Assembly: GCA_023390335.1 (NCBI GenBank)
Contig: JAEWCZ010000081.1
Coordinates: 1-64,000, forward strand
From: Bacillota bacterium
Lineage (GTDB): Bacteria > Bacillota > Clostridia > Acetivibrionales > DSM-1351
Direction of reading: 5' to 3'
DNA: 64,000 nucleotides
Part shown: positions 16,348-24,985 of the stretch, piece after piece
How positions within the stretch are numbered: position 1 is the first letter of the stretch
Layout of the letters: every line of letters starts with the position of its first letter
Notes under the pieces: model-generated
Database searches by the model: none
What the model saw: the letters and a program-made list of their open reading frames with translations, nothing else
What the model was told of the DNA's origin: nothing
Position numbers and translations under genes: made by a program

Positions 16348-16381
16348 AAAAAAGCCTATACCGATTTGTTTCGGTATAGGC
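16348..16381 (-). terminator. Intrinsic terminator of glyA
   Basis: An 11-bp perfect stem (354-364 paired with 371-381 in the 16 kb block) has six T bases after it on the minus strand, 18 bases beyond the glyA stop. With the promoter and leader it accounts for the 371-base gap between the ATPase and glyA. Confidence 0.9.
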
Positions 16382-16398
16382 ATAATTTATATCTATTA

Positions 16399-17637
16399 CT
16401 ATTTATATAGTGGATATTTATTACATAGAGTCTCTACTCTGCTAGTTATTTTTTCTTTTGAATTCTCAAAATCTGTGATAGTGAGGTAAATCAAATCTGC
16501 AATTTCTTTCATATCTTCTTCATTCATTCCTCTGCTTGTTACAGCTGGAGTACCGAGTCTTATACCACTAGTGATAAATGGACTCTGAGTATCAAAAGGA
16601 ATACCGTTTTTGTTGCATGTGATGCAGACTTCATCTAATTTATGCTGAGCTTCCTTACCTGTAATATTCATATTAGTCAGGTTAACAAGCATTAGGTGAT
16701 TGTCTGTACCGTCAGAAACCAGTTTGAAACCTTTTTCCATAAGTCCGGAAGCCAAAGCTTTTGCATTTTTAACAATGTTTTGCTGATATATTTTGAATTC
16801 ATCAGTAAGTGCTTCCTTGAAGCTAACTGCCTTAGCAGCAATAACATGCATCAATGGGCCACCCTGATTACCTGGGAATACAGCACTGTCGATTTTCTTT
16901 GCATATTCCTGCTTGCAGAGAATCATACCACCTCTTGGGCCTCTTAATGTCTTGTGAGTTGTAGTTGTTACGACGTCAGCATACGGAACAGGACTTGGAT
17001 GCAATCCGGCAGCTACAAGACCTGCGATGTGAGCCATATCAACCATCAGTATTGCTCCGACTTCATCGGCAATTTCTCTGAACGCCTTAAAATCAAGTGT
17101 TCTTGGATATGCACTTGCTCCTGCTACAATTATTTTTGGTGTGTTTTCCTTAGCGGTTTTTCTCAGCTCATCATAATCTATGTAACAGTTGTCTTCCCTT
17201 ACACCGTATGGTATTACCTTGTAGTATTTTCCTGAAATATTAACAGGACTACCATGGCTTAAATGTCCTCCGTGTGCAAGATTCATACCCAGAATGGTAT
17301 CTCCGGGATTTAGAAAAGCAAAATAAACTGCTGTATTTGCCTGTGCTCCGGAATGTGGCTGAACATTTGCATGATCAGCACCAAAAATCTGCTTTGCTCT
17401 GTCAATAGCCAACTGTTCAACAATATCAACGTATTCGCAGCCACCGTAATATCTTTTTCCGGGATAACCTTCAGCGTATTTGTTAGTTAAGGGTGTTCCA
17501 AGTGCTTCTATAACAGCATCACTTACAAAATTCTCTGAAGCAATCAATTCTATCTTATTTCTTTGTCTGTTAACTTCCAACTCAATAGCTTCTGCTAATT
17601 GAGGGTCCATCTTCTTTATTGTATCAATATTGTACAT
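16399..17637 (-). CDS. glyA: Serine hydroxymethyltransferase
   Basis: 412-residue PLP enzyme that converts serine and tetrahydrofolate to glycine and methylene-tetrahydrofolate, a main source of one-carbon units. Motifs: ELIASENFVS near the N-terminus, NKYAEGYPGKRYYGGCE, QPHSGAQAN, MDMAHIAGL-type MVDMAHIAGLVAAG, and the PLP-lysine motif TTTTHKTLRGPRGG. Length is typical for bacteria. The frame is open further upstream, but the start at 17637 (MYNIDTIKK) has a GGAGG site seven bases ahead and matches family N-termini, so the longer version is not used. It has its own promoter (17704-17733), an inverted repeat in the leader and a strong terminator, so it is probably monocistronic. Confidence 0.96.
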   Translation of the reverse strand: MYNIDTIKKMDPQLAEAIELEVNRQRNKIELIASENFVSDAVIEALGTPLTNKYAEGYPGKRYYGGCEYVDIVEQLAIDRAKQIFGADHANVQPHSGAQANTAVYFAFLNPGDTILGMNLAHGGHLSHGSPVNISGKYYKVIPYGVREDNCYIDYDELRKTAKENTPKIIVAGASAYPRTLDFKAFREIADEVGAILMVDMAHIAGLVAAGLHPSPVPYADVVTTTTHKTLRGPRGGMILCKQEYAKKIDSAVFPGNQGGPLMHVIAAKAVSFKEALTDEFKIYQQNIVKNAKALASGLMEKGFKLVSDGTDNHLMLVNLTNMNITGKEAQHKLDEVCITCNKNGIPFDTQSPFITSGIRLGTPAVTSRGMNEEDMKEIADLIYLTITDFENSKEKITSRVETLCNKYPLYK

Positions 17638-17653
17638 AAAATGCCTCCACTCC

Positions 17654-17675
17654 AATGTCACTAAATTATGACATT
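17654..17675. promoter_or_regulatory. Inverted repeat in the glyA leader
   Basis: Arms AATGTCA and TGACATT flank an 8-base spacer, 16 bases upstream of the start codon and just upstream of the ribosome binding site. It could be a repressor site or an RNA hairpin. It does not look like a PurR box. Confidence 0.4.
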
Positions 17676-17703
17676 TGCTCGTTATTTTATCCACGCAAGT
17701 AAA

Positions 17704-17733
17704 ATTATAATAAAATAACCATATATATGTCAA
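17704..17733 (-). promoter_or_regulatory. glyA promoter
   Basis: A consensus -35 TTGACA (17733-17728) and -10 TATAAT (17709-17704) are separated by 18 bases. The predicted start is near 17697, about 60 bases before the glyA ATG. Confidence 0.7.
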
Positions 17734-17774
17734 TTAAATATGCAAAAATCGCATTTATATTACATATTTATGCA

Positions 17775-18767
17775 TTATTTAATTACTTTGTACAATTCAT
17801 CCGACCCGGGAGCTTCAATACTCTCGACATTTCCTTCTTTCTTGCTTATCATCAGCCTGCTAGAGTTATCTCCAGTAATTGTTCCAATAATTGTAGCCTT
17901 AATATTGTTTTCTTCAAGAAGTCGTACTAGTCCATCCCCATCCTGACAGGTTATAATCATACATCCGCTGGAAATAAGTCTTAATGGGTTTAATCTAAAA
18001 TGGTCACAAATATAACGGGTAACCGGCTCTACAGGAATAGTGTCCTTGTTTATAGTTATGCCTGTACAAGATGCTTCTGCGATTTCCCAAGCAGCCCCAA
18101 GTACTCCCCCTTCAGTAATGTCATGCATTGAACTAACTCCAAACCTTCCTGCAAGAACGCCTTCTTGTACCACGCTTATCGAATTTATTAAGCTTTTTGC
18201 ATATTCAAGATCATTTTTGTCCATAAATTCGCTCAGTGCTTCCTCAAAATCACCTGCTATAATTGCAGTACCTTCTAGTCCGGCACTTTTGGTTAAAATA
18301 ACACTATCTCCCGGTTTTGCCCCTGAAGATGATATTACTTTATCTTTAAGCTCTTTACCTACACAGGTGGTAGACAGAATTATTTTATTAACTGCAGGCG
18401 TCACTTCTGTATGACCCCCGATAATTTCTACATTTAGTCGTCCCGCAGTTTCACAGATCTGATCCATAAGATTTTCTAGCTCTATCTCCGTAGTTCCGAC
18501 AGGGCATAATATAGTAACCATCAATCCCAGTGGCTCTACACCTGAGGAAGCTATATCATTGCAGGAGATGTGCACAGCAAGCCGCCCAGCATTTTTTCCT
18601 GCGGCTGTTACTGGATCAGTTGACATGACACATGCATATTTATCAAATTCTATTGCTGCACAGTCCTCACCAGTGCCGGGACGCATTATAACTTCTTTTC
18701 TGAATGTATTAATTTTTCCTATTACTATTTTATTTAATATGTCGTTTGGTACTTTACCAGATTCCAT
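17775..18767 (-). CDS. HypE/AIR-synthase-related (PurM-like) protein
   Basis: 330 residues with the PurM/HypE two-domain fold. The N-terminal ATP-binding part has RPGTGEDCAAIEF and a CVMSTDPVTA segment, then HISCNDIASSGVEPLGLMVT. The C-terminal part has HDITEGGVLGAAWEIAEAS, as in HypE. True HypE ends in a conserved PRIC cysteine that accepts the carbamoyl group for the NiFe cofactor; this protein ends in SDELYKVIK without it, so a role in cyanide-ligand synthesis is doubtful. No other hyp genes are present. It is probably a member of the clostridial AIR-synthase-related family of unknown substrate. Selenophosphate synthase was considered, but its catalytic Cys/Sec-Lys N-terminus is missing. 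The AGGAGG site is 14 bases from the ATG, which is long. Confidence 0.7.
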   Translation of the reverse strand: MESGKVPNDILNKIVIGKINTFRKEVIMRPGTGEDCAAIEFDKYACVMSTDPVTAAGKNAGRLAVHISCNDIASSGVEPLGLMVTILCPVGTTEIELENLMDQICETAGRLNVEIIGGHTEVTPAVNKIILSTTCVGKELKDKVISSSGAKPGDSVILTKSAGLEGTAIIAGDFEEALSEFMDKNDLEYAKSLINSISVVQEGVLAGRFGVSSMHDITEGGVLGAAWEIAEASCTGITINKDTIPVEPVTRYICDHFRLNPLRLISSGCMIITCQDGDGLVRLLEENNIKATIIGTITGDNSSRLMISKKEGNVESIEAPGSDELYKVIK

Positions 18768-18839
18768 GTATTATCTTTTAGCCTCCTAAGCCATAACGGC
18801 CTTTATGTTGCAGTTATTTAAATAGTATAGCATAAGAAA

Positions 18840-18874
18840 CGGATTAAAACAGGGGTATCACCTGCTTTAATCCG
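18840..18874 (-). terminator. Hairpin after the DUF2225 gene
   Basis: A nine-base outer stem (CGGATTAAA / TTTAATCCG) is continued by a CAGG/CCTG inner stem. It lies between the DUF2225 stop and the HypE-like gene. Only a weak T tract follows, so termination may be partial. Confidence 0.6.
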
Positions 18875-18890
18875 CCAAGACTGAATTTTA

Positions 18891-19598
18891 CTAATTATTT
18901 GATGGTTGAGCTTCAACACTTCCTTCAGTATCTGCAAGCTGGTCTTTTGCCAACTGATACTGATCTCTGGCCATATCAATTAATTTTGGATTACTTCTTG
19001 CACCACTTGAGGAAACTATACGGCTGAACCAAAGTACTGATTCATTAAGTTTTCCGATTCTTCTGTATAGCTCTGCTATTATGTACATACAAGTGTATTC
19101 ATCAAGTTTATCTAAAGGGAACCTCTCTTTTTGGTAAGCATCGTTGTAGGCATCAACTGCAAAGGTAAGAAAATCAATTTCTTTTTGATCCCCTTTTGCC
19201 CTATAAAGCCATGCAATTCTAAGACAAACTTTAGCTATTTCACTGCTCTTGGCTTTTCTTACCTGAAGATTAAGTAGCGCAAGTTTAAATGCTTCTAGAG
19301 CATGATCTGCATCTCTTTCCCCTAAAAAGCTTCTTCTGGTCCAATGGCTGGAAATCTTATCTCGTATTACAGGAATGTCCCTTGTAAATATATTGTCAAA
19401 CTTATCCTGCAGAGCTGCATAACCACAATTTTCGCAGACCCAGACATCGTAGAACAGTACATTAATACCTTCATAATATACACATAAGTCTGTATCTCTT
19501 GATTTTACTCTGCACCCTTTTGTCTTGACTTTGGTGACCTCAATTTCCCTGTTACAAACAGGACATATAACTTTTTTGTTGTAAAGTAAATCATTCAT
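18891..19598 (-). CDS. DUF2225 family protein with N-terminal zinc ribbon
   Basis: 235 residues. The N-terminal part carries two cysteine pairs, CPVCNRE and CENCGYAAL, separated by a VKSRDTDLCVYYEGIN segment; this is the hallmark of the DUF2225 family, whose function is unknown. The rest is helical and TPR-like (for example KVCLRIAWLYRAKGD and IIAELYRRIGKLNESVLWFSR), suggesting a protein-protein interaction role. There is no signal peptide or membrane helix. The start has a GGAGT site. It is flanked by a hairpin downstream and a 254-base AT-rich gap upstream in which no gene or clear signal was seen. Confidence 0.85.
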   Translation of the reverse strand: MNDLLYNKKVICPVCNREIEVTKVKTKGCRVKSRDTDLCVYYEGINVLFYDVWVCENCGYAALQDKFDNIFTRDIPVIRDKISSHWTRRSFLGERDADHALEAFKLALLNLQVRKAKSSEIAKVCLRIAWLYRAKGDQKEIDFLTFAVDAYNDAYQKERFPLDKLDEYTCMYIIAELYRRIGKLNESVLWFSRIVSSSGARSNPKLIDMARDQYQLAKDQLADTEGSVEAQPSNN

Positions 19599-19852
19599 GG
19601 CAATACTCCTAGTCTTTTTAATCAGTCAATTTTCCTAAATCATAAGTTCTTTTGTCCTCAGCATTCTCCTATGACAGGCTTATAAATATTTTCACTAATT
19701 TTTAACTATTTATTTTGCCGCCCTTATCATTATATGATTTCTATATATTATTAAAAATATTTTACCATAATTATAAAATGTATGTGGGCTTTTGCAAAAA
19801 AATCACGCGTATTTTAAATATTTCCCGCACATATCTTAATGTTTTACCAAAT

Positions 19853-21028
19853 TTATGGTTTTATAACAATTACTTCAGTATTTTCTACTGCAGTATTTAT
19901 AAAAGGTTCAAAATCAACAACTGACTCTGACGTTAATATTTTGTCAAGCTTTGGTTTGGTTTGAGGATGTTTTGCGACAAACACAGTACAGCAGTCTTCA
20001 TATGGAAGTACAGAAGTATCAAAAGTTTCAATTCTTCGTGCTATATCCACCACTTCAACCTTGTCCATTCCAATCAAGGGCCTGAATACGGGCATATTTA
20101 CAGCTGCATCTGTACAGTAAAGGCCATGCATCGTTTGACTTGCCACCTGTCCCATACTTTCTCCAGTAATAAGCGCCATGGCATTTACTTTTACAGCTAT
20201 TCGCTCTGCTATTTTCATCATAATCCTTCTCATGATGATAGTAAGCTGCTCTTCTGGACAATTATCGTTGATTTTCAGTTGTATCTCTGTAAACGGAACA
20301 ACGTGGAGACGGATTTTTCCGCAGTACTGAGCCATTATCTGTGCCAGGTCAATTACCTTTTGCTTTGCTCTTTCACTTGTGTATGGGTAGCTATAGAAAT
20401 GGATTGCTTCAATCTCCACACCTCTTTTACCCATCATCCAACCCGCAACCGGACTGTCAATCCCTCCTGACAGAAGCAACAGTGCTTTACCGTTAGACCC
20501 TAGAGGCATACCTCCCTGCGCTTTAAACATTTCTGAATAAACATAAGTGCTTTCTCTTACTTCAAGATACAGGATGAAATCAGGATTTTTAACGTCAACT
20601 GATAGCTGCGGAATATTTTCTAATATAAAGCCTCCAACATCTGCACTGATTTCTGGTGACTGCATTGGAAATCTCTTGTTTCCTCTTTTTGTTTCTACCT
20701 TGAATGTCTTGTAACCCTTCTCTTCTACAAGTTTAGTAGCCATTTTAAGAGAAGTATCCTTGATTATTTCATAGTCGGTTTCAACCTTCCACACAGGACT
20801 TACAGAAACAACGCCAAATACCTTTGCCACTTTTGCAAGAACTGAATCAAAGTCATAGTTTTCTTCCTGAGGTTCAATATAAATTCTACCTTGTGATTTA
20901 ATTACCTTGGCTTTTCCAAATTTGAAAATAGCACTTTTTATATTTCCAATAAGTTTATCTTCAAAAACAGGCCTGTTTAAGCCCTTCAATATTATCTCTC
21001 CATAACGAACTAATATTATTTTATTCAT
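19853..21028 (-). CDS. thiI: tRNA 4-thiouridine synthase ThiI
   Basis: 391 residues. An N-terminal ferredoxin-like and THUMP domain (about 1-165, binds tRNA) is followed by an adenylating PP-loop domain with LLSGGIDSPVAGW near 184-196, in which the serine-glycine-aspartate core binds ATP. The C-terminal rhodanese domain of the E. coli enzyme is absent, as is normal in Firmicutes; a CC pair in YEDCCTVFVAKHP may take part in sulfur handling. It acts in s4U formation at tRNA position 8. Its start overlaps the stop of the cysteine desulfurase gene by 4 bases (ATGA), so the sulfur donor and acceptor enzymes are translationally coupled. Confidence 0.95.
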   Translation of the reverse strand: MNKIILVRYGEIILKGLNRPVFEDKLIGNIKSAIFKFGKAKVIKSQGRIYIEPQEENYDFDSVLAKVAKVFGVVSVSPVWKVETDYEIIKDTSLKMATKLVEEKGYKTFKVETKRGNKRFPMQSPEISADVGGFILENIPQLSVDVKNPDFILYLEVRESTYVYSEMFKAQGGMPLGSNGKALLLLSGGIDSPVAGWMMGKRGVEIEAIHFYSYPYTSERAKQKVIDLAQIMAQYCGKIRLHVVPFTEIQLKINDNCPEEQLTIIMRRIMMKIAERIAVKVNAMALITGESMGQVASQTMHGLYCTDAAVNMPVFRPLIGMDKVEVVDIARRIETFDTSVLPYEDCCTVFVAKHPQTKPKLDKILTSESVVDFEPFINTAVENTEVIVIKP

Positions 21029-22188
21029 CTCTTACCTCCACGTTTTATGCTGATTATCGGAATAATTTCTTTCAGTGCCTCAATAGTCTCATCAATTTCA
21101 TTAATATTGTTTGTATGAGACAAACTAAAGCGTATTGCACCATCTATATATTTAGGACTCACGCCCATGGCTTTTAGTACATGACTGTGATGTGTCTTAC
21201 GTGAAGAACACGCCGAGCCAGTAGAAACAAAAATACCTTTTTGCTCAAGGTGATGCAGCAGTACTTCTGATTTTAAGTTCGGAAAAGATACGTTTATAAT
21301 GTATGGTGAAGCATTTTGAGGTGAATTTACAATTGCATCCTCGAATGTTTCATTGATCCTTTTTACAAAATGGTTCCTTAGTTCGCTGGTTTTAGTGTAA
21401 TTGTCCCGAATATTTGAAAATATTTTTTCAACTGCCATGCCAAAACCGCAAATACCTGGTACATTTTCTGTACCTGACCTCAATGTAGCTTCCTGCCCTC
21501 CGCCTATTAAAACTGGTTTTAATTTTAGTCCTTTACGGATATACAACCCACCAACTCCCTTTGGACCATGTATTTTATGTGAACTAAAAGACATTAAGTC
21601 AACATTACAGGTTGTCGGGTTAATTACTGTTTTGCCAAACGCCTGAACAGCATCAATATGAATTATCGCATTGGGACATAATTTTTTTCTAAGGTTACAA
21701 ATCTCTTCTACCGGCTGTACAGAACCGGTTTCATTGTTTGTATGAATAATACTAATTATTGATGTTTCATTTGAAACCATATCCTTTAAAACATCTAATA
21801 TGATAACGCCGTTGCTATCCACTGGAATGAAATCTACTCTATACCCTTCCTGAGCCAATTGCTTGTACACTTCTAATACAGACGGATGTTCAATTTCACT
21901 TGTTATGACATGCTTACCTGCTCTCGGGTTTGCCTTCAGATAACCCAAAATTGCTAGATTATTTGATTCGGTACCTCCTGAAGTAAAGCAAATATCTTTT
22001 GAATCCACTTTTAAAGCTTCAGCAATCTGTGTTCTTGCTTTTTTTACAAGATTCTCTGATTCGATACCTTTTGTATGTAAAGAAGAAGGGTTTCCATAAA
22101 AATCCCTGCTCACTTTTAAAACGTAATCAACAACATCATCATATGGTTTTGTGGTAGCACTATTATCGAGATAAATCTCATTGTTCAT
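21025..22188 (-). CDS. iscS: Cysteine desulfurase (IscS/NifS family)
   Basis: 387-residue PLP enzyme that takes sulfur from cysteine. Motifs: YLDNSATTKP at the N-terminus, TSGGTESNN, HIDAVQAFGK, the PLP-lysine motif SFSSHKIHGPKGVGG, and the active-site cysteine loop STGSACSSRKTHHSHV, in which the long loop marks a class I NifS/IscS-type enzyme. It is translationally coupled to thiI, so it probably serves mainly tRNA thiolation, though nearby iron-sulfur proteins (the Cys-rich small protein and the hydrogenase-related complex) could also receive sulfur (inference). The start has a GAGAGG site. Confidence 0.93.
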   Translation of the reverse strand: MNNEIYLDNSATTKPYDDVVDYVLKVSRDFYGNPSSLHTKGIESENLVKKARTQIAEALKVDSKDICFTSGGTESNNLAILGYLKANPRAGKHVITSEIEHPSVLEVYKQLAQEGYRVDFIPVDSNGVIILDVLKDMVSNETSIISIIHTNNETGSVQPVEEICNLRKKLCPNAIIHIDAVQAFGKTVINPTTCNVDLMSFSSHKIHGPKGVGGLYIRKGLKLKPVLIGGGQEATLRSGTENVPGICGFGMAVEKIFSNIRDNYTKTSELRNHFVKRINETFEDAIVNSPQNASPYIINVSFPNLKSEVLLHHLEQKGIFVSTGSACSSRKTHHSHVLKAMGVSPKYIDGAIRFSLSHTNNINEIDETIEALKEIIPIISIKRGGKR

Positions 22189-22205
22189 ATATAACCTCTC
22201 ATAAT

Positions 22206-22235
22206 TATAACTCGAGCAGCTTATCCCGAGTTATA
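22206..22235 (-). other. Hairpin upstream of iscS
   Basis: A nine-base perfect stem (TATAACTCG / CGAGTTATA, 22206-22214 and 22227-22235) lies in the 85-base gap before iscS. It has no T tract and could be a leader or processing hairpin. Confidence 0.35.
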
Positions 22236-22273
22236 TACTGATTCAAATATATTATTAGTATATATTAATTTTT

Positions 22274-22525
22274 TTATTTCTCTTGATTATTTTCTTTTTC
22301 TGCTAGTTTTTTGCTCAGTTTCTTTACTTGATCCTTTGTGACGTGCTCTTTCATAAAGTCTTGAATGGTAATACTACGATATTCATCTACTTCATCAATA
22401 CACTTTCCGCAATCATCACAATGTTTTGCAGGGTCAAGATCGCATACATCGCATTCTCCGCAGTCAATACATTCTCTATCATATAGCTCGCATTGGTCTT
22501 TCATTTTACTTGCACGATTAATCAT
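22274..22525 (-). CDS. Small cysteine-rich protein
   Basis: 83 residues; no known family was recognised beyond its similarity to small clostridial Cys-rich proteins. The central part, CIDCGECDVCDLDPAKH followed by CDDCGKCI, holds seven cysteines in CxxC and CxxCxxC spacing plus a histidine, suggesting metal or iron-sulfur binding. The C-terminal third is a charged helix (KDQVKKLSKKLAEKENNQEK). It lies 40 bases downstream of the hydrogenase-related complex and 85 bases upstream of iscS on the same strand, so a role in iron-sulfur cluster handling or electron transfer is possible (inference). The frame has clear coding character on a cysteine-dense core, and its conserved-looking spacing argues against chance. 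Confidence 0.75.
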   Translation of the reverse strand: MINRASKMKDQCELYDRECIDCGECDVCDLDPAKHCDDCGKCIDEVDEYRSITIQDFMKEHVTKDQVKKLSKKLAEKENNQEK

Positions 22526-22565
22526 AAAAATCGTGCCTACCTCCTTCTGGCATAATATATAAAAT

Positions 22566-23366
22566 CTATAAGCGTCCGATAGCTTTTAGTATACCATAAA
22601 TTAATGCCTGAGGCCTAGGGGGGCAGCCTGGAATATATACATCCACAGGTAATATCCTGTCAATCCCATTTCTTCCTGCATAACTATCCTTAAAAATTCC
22701 ACCGCTGCATGCACAGGCTCCCGCAGCTACTACCAGTTTGGGAGATGGTGTCGCATTGTAGGTTTTGACCAATGCCTCCTCCATATTTCTTGAAACGCAG
22801 CCCGTCACCAGCAGCATGTCTGCCTGTCTGGGAGAGGCAACAAAGTGTATACCAAACCTTTCAATATCGTTATATGGACCGTTAAGCGCTTGAACTTCAT
22901 AATCACAGCCATTGCAGGAGCCGGCGTCAACTTCTCTTATATGCAAACTTCTTCCAAATTTTTTGCCGACTTTTTCATTTAACTTTCTACCGATTAATTC
23001 ATAATCAGTACCGTTTATTTCTTCATCTCTGACATATAACGGAGTCGCTCTAAGTAATTCTCTATTTTTTTGAGCAAGCTCAAAATTATTGGATAATCTT
23101 ACGGCATGATTTGAACAAGCTTCTTCACAAAATCTGCAAAAAATGCACTCATCAGCATTTACCGCAGGAAATTTTCCCTTTTGTCCGTCTTTGTCAACGA
23201 GAACCATAGCCCCTGTTGGGCAGGCAGAAATACATTTCCCACACCGTGTGCATTTAGAATGATCAAACTCGGGGATACCTGTAATATAGGTACTTTTTGT
23301 ATTCTTTTTTGGATATTCTACAGTAACCGTACCATGCTGTATCATCTTTTTTAATATGTTATACAT
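22566..23366 (-). CDS. Ehr complex small subunit: 2[4Fe-4S] ferredoxin fused to NuoB/HycG-like protein
   Basis: 266 residues. The N-terminal ferredoxin domain (about 35-110) has two cluster motifs, CTRCGKCISACP and CIFCRFCEEAC. The C-terminal part (about 140-266) is the NuoB/HycG-type small subunit with all proximal cluster cysteines: SCNGCDYE, VTGC, GACACSGG and PGCPPRP. It corresponds to HyfH plus HyfI fused into one chain. In the complex it would pass electrons from a soluble donor toward the large subunit at the membrane interface. It is the last gene of the six-gene set, with a perfect AGGAGG ribosome binding site. The electron donor is not identifiable from the window. Confidence 0.88.
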   Translation of the reverse strand: MYNILKKMIQHGTVTVEYPKKNTKSTYITGIPEFDHSKCTRCGKCISACPTGAMVLVDKDGQKGKFPAVNADECIFCRFCEEACSNHAVRLSNNFELAQKNRELLRATPLYVRDEEINGTDYELIGRKLNEKVGKKFGRSLHIREVDAGSCNGCDYEVQALNGPYNDIERFGIHFVASPRQADMLLVTGCVSRNMEEALVKTYNATPSPKLVVAAGACACSGGIFKDSYAGRNGIDRILPVDVYIPGCPPRPQALIYGILKAIGRL

Positions 23367-23389
23367 TATTCCTCCTAATACGTGCAGAT

Positions 23390-24982
23390 TTATAAATCAT
23401 TTCCTGCATACGAGAGATTAAAGCTTTTATTTATCAGCGGAAAATCCGTCAAAGTATTTGTATTCACCGCATGGCAAAGTGCCGGCCAGTTACAGAAGGA
23501 TGGTGTTCTTACTTTATAGCGGAATATAGAGTTATTTTCTCCTGTCATTACAAAATGTAGATTTTCTCCCCTGGGAGACTCTGTCATTCCAAATGCATAG
23601 GAATATGGCTTCAGGTCTCCAATATCAACTGCTACAGATCCTTCCTCAGGCATTTTCTCTAACACTTGTCTTATAATACTTATAGACTCGATTACTTCTT
23701 CTATTTTAACATTCATTCTACAATTAACATCACAATTACCGTGTTCAGGAACTTTAAATTTCAGTTTTGGATATGCAGCGTATGGAAATTCCTTTCTAAC
23801 ATCGGTTTTTATACCACTAGCTCGTCCTCCAGGACCAACAGCATTCAAATCAACTGCGATAGAATTCTGCAGTATTCCTGTATTCTCTACCCTGTCTATA
23901 AACATTCCGTTATTTTTTATTATAGCTATCGTTTCCTTAAACTCTTTGTCCAGCTTGTTAATGCATTCCAGAATAATCTTCTCATTATTACGTACAAAGT
24001 CACGTCTTAAACCACCGGGCTTATTAGTATTCCTGAGAAATCTGCTACCTGTCAGTTGTTCATTCAAAAGTTGTATCCATCTCCTCATCATTCCCAACTG
24101 GCCCGATGGAAATATATAAGCAGTATCTACACACAGCCCTGATATATCCCCCAAATGACCACATATTCGTTCAAGTTCAGCAAATATTACTCTTGAATAT
24201 GCTGCACGTTCCGGAATGTATGTGATACCATTAAGCTTTTCAACTGCTTGGCAGAAAGCCAACGAATTCGTAAATGTCTCATCCCCTGAAATTCTTTCCG
24301 AAAACAAAAGAACCTTCATATAATGCTGGTTTTCACAGAGTTTCTCAAGACCACGGTGTACATAATATAGTTTAGCTTCAAGATTTATTATTGGTTCACC
24401 TGCCACACTGAATCGAAAATGGCCCGGCTCGATAATACCCGCATGAACGGGCCCCACCGGGACTTCAAATACACCCTTACCCGTTATATTAGAAAATTCT
24501 AAATCACGCTGTTCAAACGGTATATGTGAACTCGCTTTGAAGTCCCTTCTCAAAGGGTGAACGTTTAGTGGAAAATTACCGTGGTGAACCAGTTCCCTGC
24601 TGTCAGGCATTCCTACAAATTCAATTCCGTACATATCATGAATCTCACGTTCATACAAACTGGCCGCCGGGACTTCCAAAGCAATGGAATTAATCTTTTC
24701 GGAACCATCATTCTCAAGTTTTGAATATAATGTAATTAACGTGTTTGATGATCTCACTGCGAATGTGTAGTACACGGTAAGCTTATTATCAATTGGTGTA
24801 GTATCATTTGCAAATAAATCAACAAGCACACAATTAATATTTTTATATACATTAATACAGTCCGCCTTCACAGTGTAAGGAGAAATGCCGAAGTAGACTT
24901 CATTTTCATTAATAAGTCTGCTTTCAAGTACATGAGTGGATAACAATCTCTTTATAGTATCATATATAGCTTCCGAAACCAT
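23390..24982 (-). CDS. Hydrogenase-like large subunit lacking all NiFe cysteines (Ehr-type, NuoC-NuoD fusion)
   Basis: 530 residues with the HycE/HyfG layout: an N-terminal NuoC-like 30 kDa domain (about 15-150, SLYEREIHDMYGIEF) and a NuoD/hydrogenase large-subunit domain (about 165-530, VGPVHAGIIEPGHFRF). In group 4 NiFe hydrogenases the first motif reads RVCGIC...H and the second DPCxxC. Here the first is ERISGDE (229-235), with Ser232, Glu235 and Asn239 in place of Cys, Cys and His. The second is SFNLSYAG at the extreme C-terminus, with Ser524 and Gly527. No NiFe centre can form, so this is not a hydrogenase. It fits the energy-converting hydrogenase-related (Ehr) complexes, whose substrate is unproven. 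The next gene follows 3 bases upstream. Confidence 0.88.
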   Translation of the reverse strand: MVSEAIYDTIKRLLSTHVLESRLINENEVYFGISPYTVKADCINVYKNINCVLVDLFANDTTPIDNKLTVYYTFAVRSSNTLITLYSKLENDGSEKINSIALEVPAASLYEREIHDMYGIEFVGMPDSRELVHHGNFPLNVHPLRRDFKASSHIPFEQRDLEFSNITGKGVFEVPVGPVHAGIIEPGHFRFSVAGEPIINLEAKLYYVHRGLEKLCENQHYMKVLLFSERISGDETFTNSLAFCQAVEKLNGITYIPERAAYSRVIFAELERICGHLGDISGLCVDTAYIFPSGQLGMMRRWIQLLNEQLTGSRFLRNTNKPGGLRRDFVRNNEKIILECINKLDKEFKETIAIIKNNGMFIDRVENTGILQNSIAVDLNAVGPGGRASGIKTDVRKEFPYAAYPKLKFKVPEHGNCDVNCRMNVKIEEVIESISIIRQVLEKMPEEGSVAVDIGDLKPYSYAFGMTESPRGENLHFVMTGENNSIFRYKVRTPSFCNWPALCHAVNTNTLTDFPLINKSFNLSYAGNDL

Positions 24983-24985
24983 TTA

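Noticed and set aside
17775..18767. Selenophosphate synthase (SelD)
   Set aside because: The N-terminal Cys/Sec-Lys active-site segment is missing; the pattern is HypE/AIR-synthase-like.
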